Assembly: GCF_039596395.1 (NCBI RefSeq)
Contig: NZ_JBCNJT010000002.1
Coordinates: forward strand, 1,302,001-1,366,000
Length of the DNA: 64,000 nt
Source of the DNA: Fluviicola sp.
GTDB lineage: Bacteria > Bacteroidota > Bacteroidia > Flavobacteriales_D > Crocinitomicaceae
Direction: 5' to 3'
A program made the translations under genes and the position numbers. The first letter of the stretch is position 1, and every line of letters starts with the position of its first letter. The notes under the pieces were generated by a model. The model saw only the letters and a list, made by a program, of their open reading frames with translations, had not been told where the DNA came from and searched no databases. Below, piece by piece: positions 1 through 8,165 of the stretch.

Positions 1-1217
1 ATCCCATAATGATGCTCAACTGGGAAGCCCAGTCGTACTCGTACTGATGGGTTAAATCTTCGTAGCGCATCAAATCCTGGAATACAATAATTGCAAGGAT
101 AATCGGGATGGTGAGAACTAGGTTGTAGCGCATGATCTTCCCGATGTGCACGCGGTAAAACGAAAAACTGTCGGAGAACATCTGCCCGAACGTACGGATT
201 TTGTTCAGTTCAAAGACGTTGACATATGTTTTGATCGGCGGATCACTTTCATGGACCAATTCCGGATGGCGTCTTGCCACTACAATCGGGTAAATGATGT
301 AGTAGAAAATGATAATCGCAAATGAAACCGAAATAATCGCCCATTTGGACCAATCCGCGAGTTCCTGGTAATTGTGCGTCACATAACTTTCCAAAAATCC
401 GGCTGCAATCAGGAAAGGAATGAGCGACATCATAATTTTCAAGCCCCTTTTGGCCGAAAGCTGTAAACTTTGCAGGCGCGTGTAGGAACCGGGAAAGAGT
501 AAACCGTTCCCGAGCGTAATTCCGGCACCTCCGGCAATGGCTATCGAACTGATTTCAAAAGCTCCGTGGATCCAGATTCCCAGGAATGAAACGATAAGCA
601 AGCCTTTCAGGTGGAAAAAATACTGGAAAGCACCCAGCATCACCGAGTTGTTGAAGATCATGATGTGCGTACCGATCGTAAAGAAAATTCCCAGGATGAA
701 CGTGTAGAAAGAAACCGTGATGTTGTTCAGGGTAATTTCCAGGAACATACTGACCTGCGAACCGCTGTGATAAACGCCCAAAGGATCGCCTTTTTCAATA
801 TTCTTCAGGGTCATTTCCACGTAATTGTCACCCAGGATCATACGCGGAAAATCCGGGTTGAAATGGGTAGAAATCGCCCCGATGATGGTCCAGAAAAGGA
901 AAACGAACAAAGCAAACAATAAGTTTTTACGTGATCTGTAGATTTCCAACGGAATGGAAACCCGCCAAACGGTAAACAGTTTCCGGAAGGAATCTTTTCG
1001 CTGCTTGTGCACCAGGTTGTGAATGCCCTGTGCGATCTGGTTCAGGTAAACACGAACCGTCCGTTTGTTATAGAACGTTTGCGCATAACTCAGATCATCT
1101 GTAATGTCCGAGTATAAATCTGCAATTTCTTCAGGATCACTAGTTTGATTTGAAGTCAAAGACTGGAATTTCTTCCATTTTTCTTTGTTCTGTTCTATGA
1201 AGGAGGTTTCTTTCATC
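1..1217 (-). CDS. SpoIIM-family multi-pass membrane protein, 3' end cut by window
   Basis: Translating the minus strand from the ATG at 1217 gives an open frame that runs off the left edge after about 405 codons, so the C-terminus is missing. The product starts MKETSFIEQNKEKW, has a soluble helical N-terminal part of about 95 residues, then several long hydrophobic segments (for example around LLFALFVFLFWTIIGAIS and ISVSFAIIIFYYIIYPIVV) and the Gly-rich GGAGITLGNGLLFPGS stretch typical of the SpoIIM/DUF95 family (stage II sporulation protein M). In non-sporulating Bacteroidota this family is usually encoded near RDD-family membrane proteins and has no settled role; membrane organisation is an inference. 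An 8-bp tandem repeat lies 66 bp upstream of its start. Family call fairly sure, function unknown. Confidence 0.75.
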
Positions 1218-1282
1218 TGGAGGGATAAAAATAACTTTTTTATTGAATCGGAATCTTATTCCCGGATGAAAAATATTTTGAA

Positions 1283-1330
1283 GTTCAAAAGTTCAAAAGT
1301 TCAAAAGTTCAAAAGTTCAAAAGTTCAAAA
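1283..1330. repeat. 8-bp tandem repeat, six perfect copies
   Basis: Six consecutive perfect copies of GTTCAAAA (plus a partial GTT at 1331-1333 and AA before 1283). It lies upstream of the SpoIIM-like gene (start 1217, minus strand) and about 85 bp past the 3' end of the anti-sigma gene, so it sits where a promoter or leader of the SpoIIM-like gene could be. Confidence 0.9.
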
Positions 1331-1415
1331 GTTATTTTATTAAAACTTTCTGGGTTGCTTCTTTTGAACTATTTAAACATTGGATCTCATTGAACGTTCT
1401 AATCTACGATTAGAA

Positions 1416-2495
1416 TTATTTTTTCTTCGATGACTTATGCGAGATCTCAAACTTCCCGATTTTCACGAAAAATCCGCCTTTTTGAGTTTCCGTTGCTTTT
1501 CCGGTCTGGAAATCTACCGGCGTTTTGGTTTTCTCCGAAAGTGTATTGGTAATCAGCGGAATCGGGTTTTTCATGTTCGAACCACCCGTGTTGGAGGCTA
1601 AATCTTTGCTTGGAGCTTTGTTCACGTCTTCATTGAAAGTCGGTGCAACCGGCTGTTTGTCGTCTTTAACCTGCGGCAAAATCGTCGGGTGGTGCGGCTG
1701 CGGCTTATTTTCTGCAAGCGGATTTTTCTCCGGTTCAGGCTGCACAGGAACCAGCTGGTCTGTGTTCTTTTTCTCTTTTTGGTTCGGAACCGGACGCTCA
1801 TTCGATTGCGAAGCTGCATGGTTGTTTCCGTTTCCGGGTGCCGGATTGCTTTTCTGCGCTACGTACGTGTCATTCTCCCCGATTGATTCGATTGCAGGAA
1901 CCACATTTGCAGGTTTCTTGTGATCCGTTTTACCGGAAGAACCTTTTTTATCTTTCTTGTTTTGAGCAAAAGTGTCCGCAGTTGTTTCCTTCGTAGAATT
2001 GTTATTGAATCCTAATTGGAAGAACAAAAGAAGGATGGCAGCTGCAGCGGCAATTCCACCGATCATTTTCCATGGAATCAGCGTTACTTCTTTTTCTTTC
2101 AGGTCTTCTTTGTTCGGGTAAACCACTGCTACCGGCTGTAAACGTGTTTCGCGGTAAGCTGCAACTACTTTTTGCGCTTCCGGATGAATCGCTAAATAAC
2201 CGTCGAATAATTTTTCTTCGTTGGCAGAAAGCACCTGTTCCACTTTTCCGATCGCAAAATACTCCAGGTTTTCAGGAGTAACGATCGAAAGGTCTTCCTT
2301 TTTGAGTAAGCATTTTTGAAGCGGGTCCATTTTTTCCGGGGTGTCGTCCAGGAAAACCAATTCTTCGTCTACCTGTAATTCCGGGTTGGCAGCAAGGAAC
2401 TCTTCAAACGCAATACGTTCCTCTTCGGAAAGCGTTCCTTCCAGATAATCCAGGTAAAAGGATTCGTAATTGTCGGTATGAATGAGTTTTTTCAT
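1416..2495 (-). CDS. Single-pass membrane anti-sigma-like protein
   Basis: A 359-residue protein that partners the ECF sigma factor encoded just upstream; the ATG overlaps the sigma stop codon as ATGA at 2495-2492, so the two are translationally coupled. The N-terminal half is cytoplasmic by inference and holds two similar helical hairpins (SEEERIAFEEFLAANPELQ near residues 23-41 and SANEEKLFDGYLAIHPEAQ near 90-108), the pattern of zinc-less Bacteroidota anti-sigma domains; the HxxxCxxC zinc motif of classical ZAS anti-sigmas is absent. A membrane segment follows at about residues 144-163 (IGGIAAAAAILLLFFQLGF). The rest, about 195 residues, is a Lys/Asn/Pro/Gln-rich disordered periplasmic tail without a recognisable domain. 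Anti-sigma role is inferred from context and fold pattern. Confidence 0.75.
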   Translation of the reverse strand: MKKLIHTDNYESFYLDYLEGTLSEEERIAFEEFLAANPELQVDEELVFLDDTPEKMDPLQKCLLKKEDLSIVTPENLEYFAIGKVEQVLSANEEKLFDGYLAIHPEAQKVVAAYRETRLQPVAVVYPNKEDLKEKEVTLIPWKMIGGIAAAAAILLLFFQLGFNNNSTKETTADTFAQNKKDKKGSSGKTDHKKPANVVPAIESIGENDTYVAQKSNPAPGNGNNHAASQSNERPVPNQKEKKNTDQLVPVQPEPEKNPLAENKPQPHHPTILPQVKDDKQPVAPTFNEDVNKAPSKDLASNTGGSNMKNPIPLITNTLSEKTKTPVDFQTGKATETQKGGFFVKIGKFEISHKSSKKK

Positions 2496-2977
2496 GCTAC
2501 TAATTCTGTTGATTTCAGGTAGTTCTTCAAGGTCTGACGGGCTCTAAAGATATACACTTTTACCTGTGATTCGTTCAGGGCCGTAATTTCTGCTATTTCA
2601 TTGTAATTGTATCCTTCGTAGTCTCTCAGCAAAATGACGGTTTTTTGAATTTCCGGCAATTTGTTTACTGCTTCCTGCAGGGTTTTCTGAACGTCGAACA
2701 AATGGCTCAGCGGATCATCCTGTTTCACTTCCTGACTTTCGAAGCTGGTGGTGCGTTTTTCTTTTTTCAGCATGTCCACCATTTGATGGTAAGCTGTGGT
2801 GAATAAATAAGACTTCACTTTGGAAGCCTCGATCGTTTCATGTTTTTCCCAAACCTTTGCAAAAGTTTCCTGGATGATATCTTCGGACAACATCCGGTTT
2901 TGGGTGTGTTTGACTACAAACCGATAAAGATTATCAGCATACAATTCAACTGCCTCATTGTATTCTCTTCTTGTCAT
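2492..2977 (-). CDS. ECF-type RNA polymerase sigma factor
   Basis: 161 residues, the normal length of an extracytoplasmic-function sigma-70 factor. Region 2 is recognisable in residues 1-75 (EDIIQETFAKVWEKHETI, then SYLFTTAYHQMVDMLKKEK), and region 4 in residues 100-155 (LPEIQKTVILLRDYEGYNYNEIAEITALNESQVKVYIFRAR), giving the helix-turn-helix for the -35 element. It heads a two-gene operon with the membrane anti-sigma protein (4-bp overlap). The 138-bp gap to the divergent gene at 3116 should hold its promoter; a TAACTTTA sequence at 3015-3022 (minus strand) resembles the -7 box but departs from it at the last base. Regulon not visible here. Confidence 0.93.
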   Translation of the reverse strand: MTRREYNEAVELYADNLYRFVVKHTQNRMLSEDIIQETFAKVWEKHETIEASKVKSYLFTTAYHQMVDMLKKEKRTTSFESQEVKQDDPLSHLFDVQKTLQEAVNKLPEIQKTVILLRDYEGYNYNEIAEITALNESQVKVYIFRARQTLKNYLKSTELVA

Positions 2978-3115
2978 GTAGTCGTTTAACAGTGGTAAGA
3001 CTATTTGGTACGGATAAAGTTACAGCAGAAAATGATTTTTTTTGAAAAAAGTTTCGAAGCCTTTGTTTTATAGTGAGTTGAAAGCGTATTATTGTAGTGA
3101 TTTAACAAAAAGCTT

Positions 3116-3562
3116 ATGAAACTTGTAGCAGTACTTCTTTTCACTTTCTTCGGATTTTCAACGGTAAAAGCACAATGTGACGCCGATGTCCGTGAAGCTT
3201 TCGGTGGAGTTGCTTCCATCACGATTTACAACACTTATCTGACTATCGGTGCCATTGCTGATGCACATGTGAATGCGGTGTATGATGCGGACCGCGTGAA
3301 AGAATTAATGGGTGAACAAACCGCGATGCTGCAGTCGGTGATCGATATGCTTGAAAAATGCAAAGTGGCGAAAAGCAACGGACTTTCTGCAGATGATGTG
3401 GAATACGTAAAAGATTTGATCGCCTGTCTTCAGTCCTTAAAAAAAGAGGCGCAGGGATTGAGCGATTATGTTATAGACCAAAATGCGGATGCTCAAACGC
3501 GTTACAATACCAACCGGGATAAGGCCTGGGACCAGATAAAAGCTTTGATGGGATTGGAATAG
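3116..3562 (+). CDS. Small secreted helical protein of unknown function
   Basis: 148 residues starting with a clear Sec signal peptide (MKLVAVLLFTFFGFSTVKAQ, cleavage likely after the Ala). The mature part is predicted mostly alpha-helical, with AHVNAVYDADRVKELMGEQTA and SADDVEYVKDLIACLQSLK segments and a Cys right after the signal peptide plus two internal Cys (EKCKVAK, LIACLQS). No domain is recognised. It is divergent from the sigma/anti-sigma operon and precedes the TonB-CTD array by 100 bp, but nothing shows it works with either. Confidence 0.65.
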   Translation: MKLVAVLLFTFFGFSTVKAQCDADVREAFGGVASITIYNTYLTIGAIADAHVNAVYDADRVKELMGEQTAMLQSVIDMLEKCKVAKSNGLSADDVEYVKDLIACLQSLKKEAQGLSDYVIDQNADAQTRYNTNRDKAWDQIKALMGLE

Positions 3563-3662
3563 TAGGAAAATAAGCCCTTCAATAAACCAGAAAGACAGTT
3601 GCCATTTTCTGTATTCCGATTGTTTCGGAAAAACACTACTATTGAAGTTAAACAGACTGCTT

Positions 3663-4040
3663 ATGAAGTTCTTTCTGATATTCTTTTTGATGGTTAGTCC
3701 GACCGCTTTCGCACAGTATGAACGCTATGTTGACCCGGAAGAACCTGCGCAATTTCCTGGAGGTTACAAGGAATACAGTAAATTCGCCAGAGCCAACTTT
3801 AATTATCCTCCGGATGCTATTGAAAAAGAACTGACCGGGAGATGTTACGTTTCTTTTACGGTTAGCAAAGAAGGAATTTGTTCGGATTTCGTCGTAAAGA
3901 AAGCGATACCGGATTGTCCGTCGTGCAATGCAGAAGCTTTGCGGCTTTTAAAATTAATGCCCCCCTGGGAACCTGCTAAATTGAATGGAAAGCCTATTGA
4001 GAGTAAGTTCACTCTTCCTGTTGTTTTTACCCTTGAATAA
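3663..4040 (+). CDS. Secreted TonB C-terminal-domain protein (array member 1)
   Basis: About 125 residues from the ATG at 3663. An in-frame TTG lies at 3642, but the ATG start gives MKFFLIFFLMVSPTAFAQ, a signal peptide matching those of the following paralogues, so 3663 is preferred. The single folded domain resembles the TonB C-terminal domain (EPAQFPGG, FNYPPDAIEKELTGRCYVSF, LKLMPPWEPAKLNGKPI). Unlike a true TonB it has no N-terminal membrane anchor followed by a Pro-rich spacer, so coupling to ExbBD is not expected. Three Cys recur in the family: one in GRCYVSF and two in DCPSC. First of five tandem paralogues in the same direction; role unknown. Confidence 0.8.
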   Translation: MKFFLIFFLMVSPTAFAQYERYVDPEEPAQFPGGYKEYSKFARANFNYPPDAIEKELTGRCYVSFTVSKEGICSDFVVKKAIPDCPSCNAEALRLLKLMPPWEPAKLNGKPIESKFTLPVVFTLE

Positions 4041-4048
4041 CAGATGTC

Positions 4049-4777
4049 ATGAAGTTCTTATTGTTTTTCTTTTTGATAGTGGGATTCCATGCATTTGCAC
4101 AAGATACACTTTGTGATAATCCCGATGAAGCGGCTCAATTTCCAGGGGGATCGGGTGCTTTTAAAGCATTTATCGACAAGAACCTAATTTATCCCGAGGA
4201 ATCATTGCAATACGAGGGGCTTTGTTTTGTGAGCTTTCTTGTTTGCGAAGATGGTACTTGTCAGAATTTCAAGGTCAGCCACGGTGTTTCAGATTGCCCC
4301 GATTGTGATCGGGAAGCGATCCTGATGCTACAATTGATGCCGAAATGGAAACCGGCATTGCGAAATGGAAAACCTGTTCCGGTTAAGCACAGTGTTAAAA
4401 TTGTTTTCAGGTTGCAGGATGTCCTGGTGTCGGAAGGGATTGTGGAGAAAAAGAGGAAAGTAGCTATTGATAATGAAACACCTGCTGAATTTCCGGGTGG
4501 AACACCGGCTTTGAATCGTTGGCTTGGTGAAAATATGCATTATCCGCAGGAGGCTTTGGATTATGGGCTTACGGGAAAATGTTATGTGAAATTTGTGGTT
4601 GGAGCAGACGGTGTCTGCCGTGATTTTAAAATTCTACGTGGAGTTAGGGATTGTTTGAGCTGCGATCTGGAAGCTTTGCGCCTGTTTAGTATCATGCCCA
4701 AATGGAATCCTGCTACGAAAGAAGATAAGCCCCTTGAAGTATCAATGCGTGTTGCAATTACTTTCAAATTGAATTAG
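4049..4777 (+). CDS. Secreted protein with two TonB C-terminal domains (array member 2)
   Basis: 242 residues with signal peptide MKFLLFFFLIVGFHAFAQ. Two copies of the array domain follow in tandem, about residues 20-124 and 137-242. Each has the FPGG turn (AAQFPGG, PAEFPGG), the YPEESLQ/YPQEALD helix, the G-x-C-[YF]-V-x-F strand (GLCFVSF, GKCYVKF) and the D-C-x-x-C motif (DCPDC, DCLSC), ending in KPALRNGKPV and NPATKEDKPL. Extra Cys are present near each third strand (EDGTCQNF, ADGVCRDF). It lies 8 bp after array member 1, so the array is likely one transcript. It looks like an internal duplication or fusion of two single-domain members. Confidence 0.85.
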   Translation: MKFLLFFFLIVGFHAFAQDTLCDNPDEAAQFPGGSGAFKAFIDKNLIYPEESLQYEGLCFVSFLVCEDGTCQNFKVSHGVSDCPDCDREAILMLQLMPKWKPALRNGKPVPVKHSVKIVFRLQDVLVSEGIVEKKRKVAIDNETPAEFPGGTPALNRWLGENMHYPQEALDYGLTGKCYVKFVVGADGVCRDFKILRGVRDCLSCDLEALRLFSIMPKWNPATKEDKPLEVSMRVAITFKLN

Positions 4778-4803
4778 ACTTTCTATCTTTAAAAAACCAT
4801 CGT

Positions 4804-5241
4804 ATGAATATGAAACAAATTTTATTGGCCTTTTCGCTCCAGTTCGTTTGTGGAATTGCTTTTTCACAGGAACCACCGGCTTTGACTGAGCCCGTGAAAG
4901 TTGAAAAGACCGAAGAACCCATTTACGGAGTAGTGGATGAGCCGGCTGTTTTCCCAGGAGGAAACGAAGGAATGACGAAGTACATCAAAACGAACCTGCA
5001 TTATCCGCAATCTGCTAAGAAAGAAGGAATTGAAGGAGAATGCTATGTGGAATTTGTGGTAAGTAATAGTGGTTATGTCTCTTGGGTAAAAATTAGAAAA
5101 GGAATAACAGATTGCCCGGAATGTGAAATGGAAGCGGTTAGGGTCGTGAAGAATATGCCGCGCTGGACACCCGGAAAAATAGCAGGAAAACCTGTGAACA
5201 GTATGTTTGTGCTTCCCATCATTTTTGATCTGAATAATTAA
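4804..5241 (+). CDS. Secreted TonB C-terminal-domain protein (array member 3)
   Basis: 145 residues; signal peptide of about 21 residues ending GIAFSQ, a short linker rich in Pro, Glu and Lys, then one TonB-CTD domain from about residue 46 (EPAVFPGG, HYPQSAKKEGIEGECYVEF, DCPECEMEAVRVVKNMP, WTPGKIAGKPV). Start could also be the Met two codons on (MKQILLAF), which would not change the mature protein. The Cys pattern GECYVEF plus DCPEC is kept. Closest in sequence and linker style to the next gene. Confidence 0.83.
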   Translation: MNMKQILLAFSLQFVCGIAFSQEPPALTEPVKVEKTEEPIYGVVDEPAVFPGGNEGMTKYIKTNLHYPQSAKKEGIEGECYVEFVVSNSGYVSWVKIRKGITDCPECEMEAVRVVKNMPRWTPGKIAGKPVNSMFVLPIIFDLNN

Positions 5242-5248
5242 TTCATTC

Positions 5249-5665
5249 ATGAAAAAATTAGTGATAATCTCGTTCCTGCAACTTATATGTGGAGTTGCTT
5301 TTTCGCAGGAACCTGTTAAAGCTCCTCCCGCTCCTAAAGAGGAAATAATGTACCCGGTTTTGGATGAACCCGCTGAATTTCCGGGAGGAATGTCGGCATT
5401 AAAGGAATACCTGAAAACAAACGTAAAGTACCCGGAATCTGCTAAGGAAAAGGAGATTGCGGGGAAATGTTATGTGCAATTCATAGTGAATGAACTCGGA
5501 GATGTCGCCAATGCCCAGGTGAAAAAGGGAGTAATAGATTGCCCGGAATGTGACAAGGAGGCGGTTCGGATCGTGAATACCATGCCGCGATGGACACCAG
5601 GTAAAATAAAAGGAAAACCAGTAAAGAGTACATTTACACTTCCAATTATTTTTAAACCTGAATAA
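5249..5665 (+). CDS. Secreted TonB C-terminal-domain protein (array member 4)
   Basis: 138 residues, 7 bp after the preceding member. Signal peptide MKKLVIISFLQLICGVAFSQ, brief Pro/Ala/Lys linker, then one domain: DEPAEFPGG, VKYPESAKEKEIAGKCYVQF, DCPECDKEAVRIVNTMP, WTPGKIKGKPV and a final strand LPIIF. The domain is nearly the same as in member 3, which argues for recent duplication. No membrane anchor or lipobox is visible, so the product is expected in the periplasm or outside. Function unknown. Confidence 0.83.
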   Translation: MKKLVIISFLQLICGVAFSQEPVKAPPAPKEEIMYPVLDEPAEFPGGMSALKEYLKTNVKYPESAKEKEIAGKCYVQFIVNELGDVANAQVKKGVIDCPECDKEAVRIVNTMPRWTPGKIKGKPVKSTFTLPIIFKPE

Positions 5666-5671
5666 CTGGCT

Positions 5672-6115
5672 ATGAAAAAATTAGTGATACTTTCCCTGTT
5701 ACAATTTATTTACGGACTATCTTTTTCACAGACAGATCCCGAACCATTACCTGCATCCAAACAAACAAGCCCTCCGCCAAAAGCTGTCCCGAAACAAGCA
5801 TCATCTGTGGAAGCAAAGGAACTTGTTTATGATACGCCTGAAGAACCGGCGGAATTTCCGGGAGGAACAAGTGCGTTAAAAAAATACATAGCTGAGAATT
5901 TAAAGTTTGAGGGAAGATGTTATCTTCAGTTTGTTGTTCTGGAATCGGGAGAAATTACGGATATAAAAGTAAAAAAAGGGGTTACCGATTGTCCGGAATG
6001 TGATGAGGAAGCTGTTCGGTTGATCAAATCCATGCCGAACTGGAATCCGGGTAAGCTCAACGGTAAACCGGTTAAAAGCCTTTATAGTCTTCCTGTTATT
6101 TTCAAATTAAACTAG
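5672..6115 (+). CDS. Secreted TonB C-terminal-domain protein (array member 5)
   Basis: 147 residues, 6 bp after member 4. Signal peptide MKKLVILSLLQFIYGLSFSQ, then a longer Pro/Lys/Ser-rich linker (about residues 21-50), then the domain: EEPAEFPGG, a shortened helix region, GRCYLQF, DCPECDEEAVRLIKSMP, WNPGKLNGKPV. The stretch between FPGG and GRC is about 7 residues shorter than in the siblings because the YPxxA helix is replaced by NLKFE. Its last 9 bases overlap the 3' end of the convergent phosphatase gene (6107-6115). Confidence 0.83.
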   Translation: MKKLVILSLLQFIYGLSFSQTDPEPLPASKQTSPPPKAVPKQASSVEAKELVYDTPEEPAEFPGGTSALKKYIAENLKFEGRCYLQFVVLESGEITDIKVKKGVTDCPECDEEAVRLIKSMPNWNPGKLNGKPVKSLYSLPVIFKLN

Positions 6116-8053
6116 TTTAATTCCCATCACACAGACGTCATCTGTCTGTTCGTGGTTTCCTTTCCAGTTCTCAAATTCTTCTTTTAAGGAAGCTTTGAGC
6201 TCAGCACCGCTTTTGTTCCGGTGAGCCTGGATAAAATCCCGGAAAGTCGCATACTTGTATTTCTTATTTTTCGGCCCGCCGAATTGATCTGCATACCCGT
6301 CTGAGAACAAAATGATCCAGTCGTTTGCTTCGAGTTGTATTTCATGGGTTGTAAATGGCTTCGCTCCGTCAAACTGTCCCACCGGCTGTTTATCCGGTGC
6401 GGTAACCAAAATCTCTTCTCCGCGGAAAATCCACAACGGATTGTTGGCGCCTGTCCACTGAAGCATCTTCGTTTCGTGATTGAAGCATCCCAGCGAAATG
6501 TCCATGCCGTCTTTGACCGAGCGGGCTTCTTTAGTGAGTGTTTGAACAACCAGTTCACGGACCTGGTCCAGTAATTCCCCGGTTCTTTGATGCGGATTCA
6601 AAGCCAGTGACTGGTACAAAGCGTTGATGCATAACACGCTTACCATTGCTCCCGGAACCCCATGTCCGGTGCAATCTGCCACCGCGAACCAGCTTAGGTG
6701 CCCCCGTTTTTCAAACCAGAAGAAATCCCCGGCGATGATGTCTTTGGGAGCGTAATAAACAAATGCATTTTCATCGAAACTAGCCTGAATCTCTGATTCC
6801 AGGGGTAAAAGTGCCTGTTGAATAAAACGCGCATATTGGATACTTTCCACGATTTCATGGTTCTTGGATTCTACGATGAGCTTTTGTTCCTGCAACTCGT
6901 GTGTACGTTCCACCACTTTTTCTTCCAGGTTTTCATAGGAAAGCCGCAACTTCTGCATCATGGAATTGAAGTTCTTCGAGAGTAAATCCAGTTCCAGGCT
7001 TCCGGTAATTTCGATGCTTTGGTCCAGGTTGTCGGTTGAAATGGTTTCTGTTTTCAGTGCCAGTTGCTGGATGGGTTTTGTCAATTTGCGTGAACGGAAA
7101 TAAACAATAACTGTCAGTATCACCAGAGTCAACCCGAAAATGACGCCGAAACGAAGCAGCAGGTCGTTGATGAGGTTTTGATAGGGGAGGTCATTTGTTC
7201 CCAATTCCAGTACATACCCGGAATACAATTTCGATTCCAATACCGGGAGGAACACATATTCGGTGAATTCCTTTCCTTTGGAAGCCGGGTTGTCATTCTC
7301 AATGATGACATTTTTTTTCTTGTCCAGGCATTGGAGATAGGCTTTTTGCAGCCTGGGATCTTTGATGGAAATGTCAGGGATATTCTTTACGCCCAAATAC
7401 AATTCAACCCGGTCAATGGCTTCGAACCGTTTGTCCAGGCTGCGGATTTTGGAAAGCAGGAGTTGTTTGAACTCGTCGGCTGATTTGGAATAAAAGCCCA
7501 GTTCAATGATGTGTTTTCCATCAGGCGAGGTTTGGTAGCTGTATTTTTTGATTTTTCCGGTCTTGATCTCCAGTCCGAAACGGTCTTCCTTGAACTTTTT
7601 GGATCGGAAGATCTGGTTGAAAAAAGGAATGAAGGTTTGATTGAGCTTTTTGAAATCAAGCCCGAGATCGGGTTTGAAAGTGGTATTGACAATGCGCAGG
7701 TTCCGGTCTATGAGGTAAATATCTTCGCGTGCCGGGTCCATCCCGAGAGAAGATCGTAAGCTGTTAAGGTCAACCGTTTTTGCGTTTTGCCGGGTCAATA
7801 CGGATTGAATTTCACCGGAAACGTTTTGCATGCGCTGGATCAGGGATTGTTCGTGCGTGCGCATGGAAAAATCGTAGTATTCGATCAGATTCCGCGTTTC
7901 CTCCACAATGTTTTTCTTTTGCTGCTGAATGTCGTTTTCAACTTTGTCGAGATTGTATTGGTAAGTCAGGTAGAAAACGGTGGAAAAGATCAGCAGCACC
8001 GGAACAAGAATGTTCACCAGTAGTTGCCGCAGGATACTTTGTTTCGTTTTCAC
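6107..8053 (-). CDS. Membrane receptor with HAMP and SpoIIE-type PP2C phosphatase domain
   Basis: 648 residues, predicted Ser/Thr protein phosphatase signalling protein. Order: membrane segment about 11-31, a periplasmic sensor region of about 265 residues, second membrane segment about 298-318, HAMP domain about 320-372 (KPIQQLALKTETISTDNL), a coiled-coil linker, then the SpoIIE/PP2C domain about 420-648 with AGDFFWFE, VADCTGHGVPGAMVS and the SDGYADQFGG metal-site motif. The start codon is GTG (8053); no in-frame ATG precedes the first membrane segment, so GTG is the likely start. SpoIIE-type phosphatases usually act on anti-sigma-factor antagonists, but no STAS or anti-sigma kinase gene is in the window. 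Tail-to-tail overlap of 9 bp with the TonB-CTD array. Confidence 0.88.
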   Translation of the reverse strand: MKTKQSILRQLLVNILVPVLLIFSTVFYLTYQYNLDKVENDIQQQKKNIVEETRNLIEYYDFSMRTHEQSLIQRMQNVSGEIQSVLTRQNAKTVDLNSLRSSLGMDPAREDIYLIDRNLRIVNTTFKPDLGLDFKKLNQTFIPFFNQIFRSKKFKEDRFGLEIKTGKIKKYSYQTSPDGKHIIELGFYSKSADEFKQLLLSKIRSLDKRFEAIDRVELYLGVKNIPDISIKDPRLQKAYLQCLDKKKNVIIENDNPASKGKEFTEYVFLPVLESKLYSGYVLELGTNDLPYQNLINDLLLRFGVIFGLTLVILTVIVYFRSRKLTKPIQQLALKTETISTDNLDQSIEITGSLELDLLSKNFNSMMQKLRLSYENLEEKVVERTHELQEQKLIVESKNHEIVESIQYARFIQQALLPLESEIQASFDENAFVYYAPKDIIAGDFFWFEKRGHLSWFAVADCTGHGVPGAMVSVLCINALYQSLALNPHQRTGELLDQVRELVVQTLTKEARSVKDGMDISLGCFNHETKMLQWTGANNPLWIFRGEEILVTAPDKQPVGQFDGAKPFTTHEIQLEANDWIILFSDGYADQFGGPKNKKYKYATFRDFIQAHRNKSGAELKASLKEEFENWKGNHEQTDDVCVMGIKLV

Positions 8054-8128
8054 GAGGGTGAATTTATGGAAATAGTTGAAGCGGGAACGATTTATGTCCT
8101 TTTATCGGTAATAAATAAGGCAAATGCA

Positions 8129-8156
8129 GTAGGGACGCGATCCGTCGCGTCCCTAC
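8129..8156. repeat. 28-bp perfect palindrome, GTAGGG family (copy A)
   Basis: Two perfectly complementary 12-base arms, GTAGGGACGCGA (8129-8140) and TCGCGTCCCTAC (8145-8156), around TCCG. It starts 10 bp past the stop of the 8166-11177 minus-strand gene. There is no T-tract, so it is more like a REP-type element than a standard terminator, though it could act as an mRNA 3' end. Related copies are at 39597, 51273 and 52512. Confidence 0.85.
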
Positions 8157-8165
8157 GCAAGATTG

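Noticed and set aside
1283-1330. CRISPR-like array
   Set aside because: Units are 8 bp and contiguous without spacers; a simple tandem repeat. No cas genes are in the window.
3663-6115. Reading the array as true TonB energy transducers
   Set aside because: No N-terminal membrane anchor with Pro-rich spacer; cleavable signal peptides instead, and no exbB/exbD nearby.
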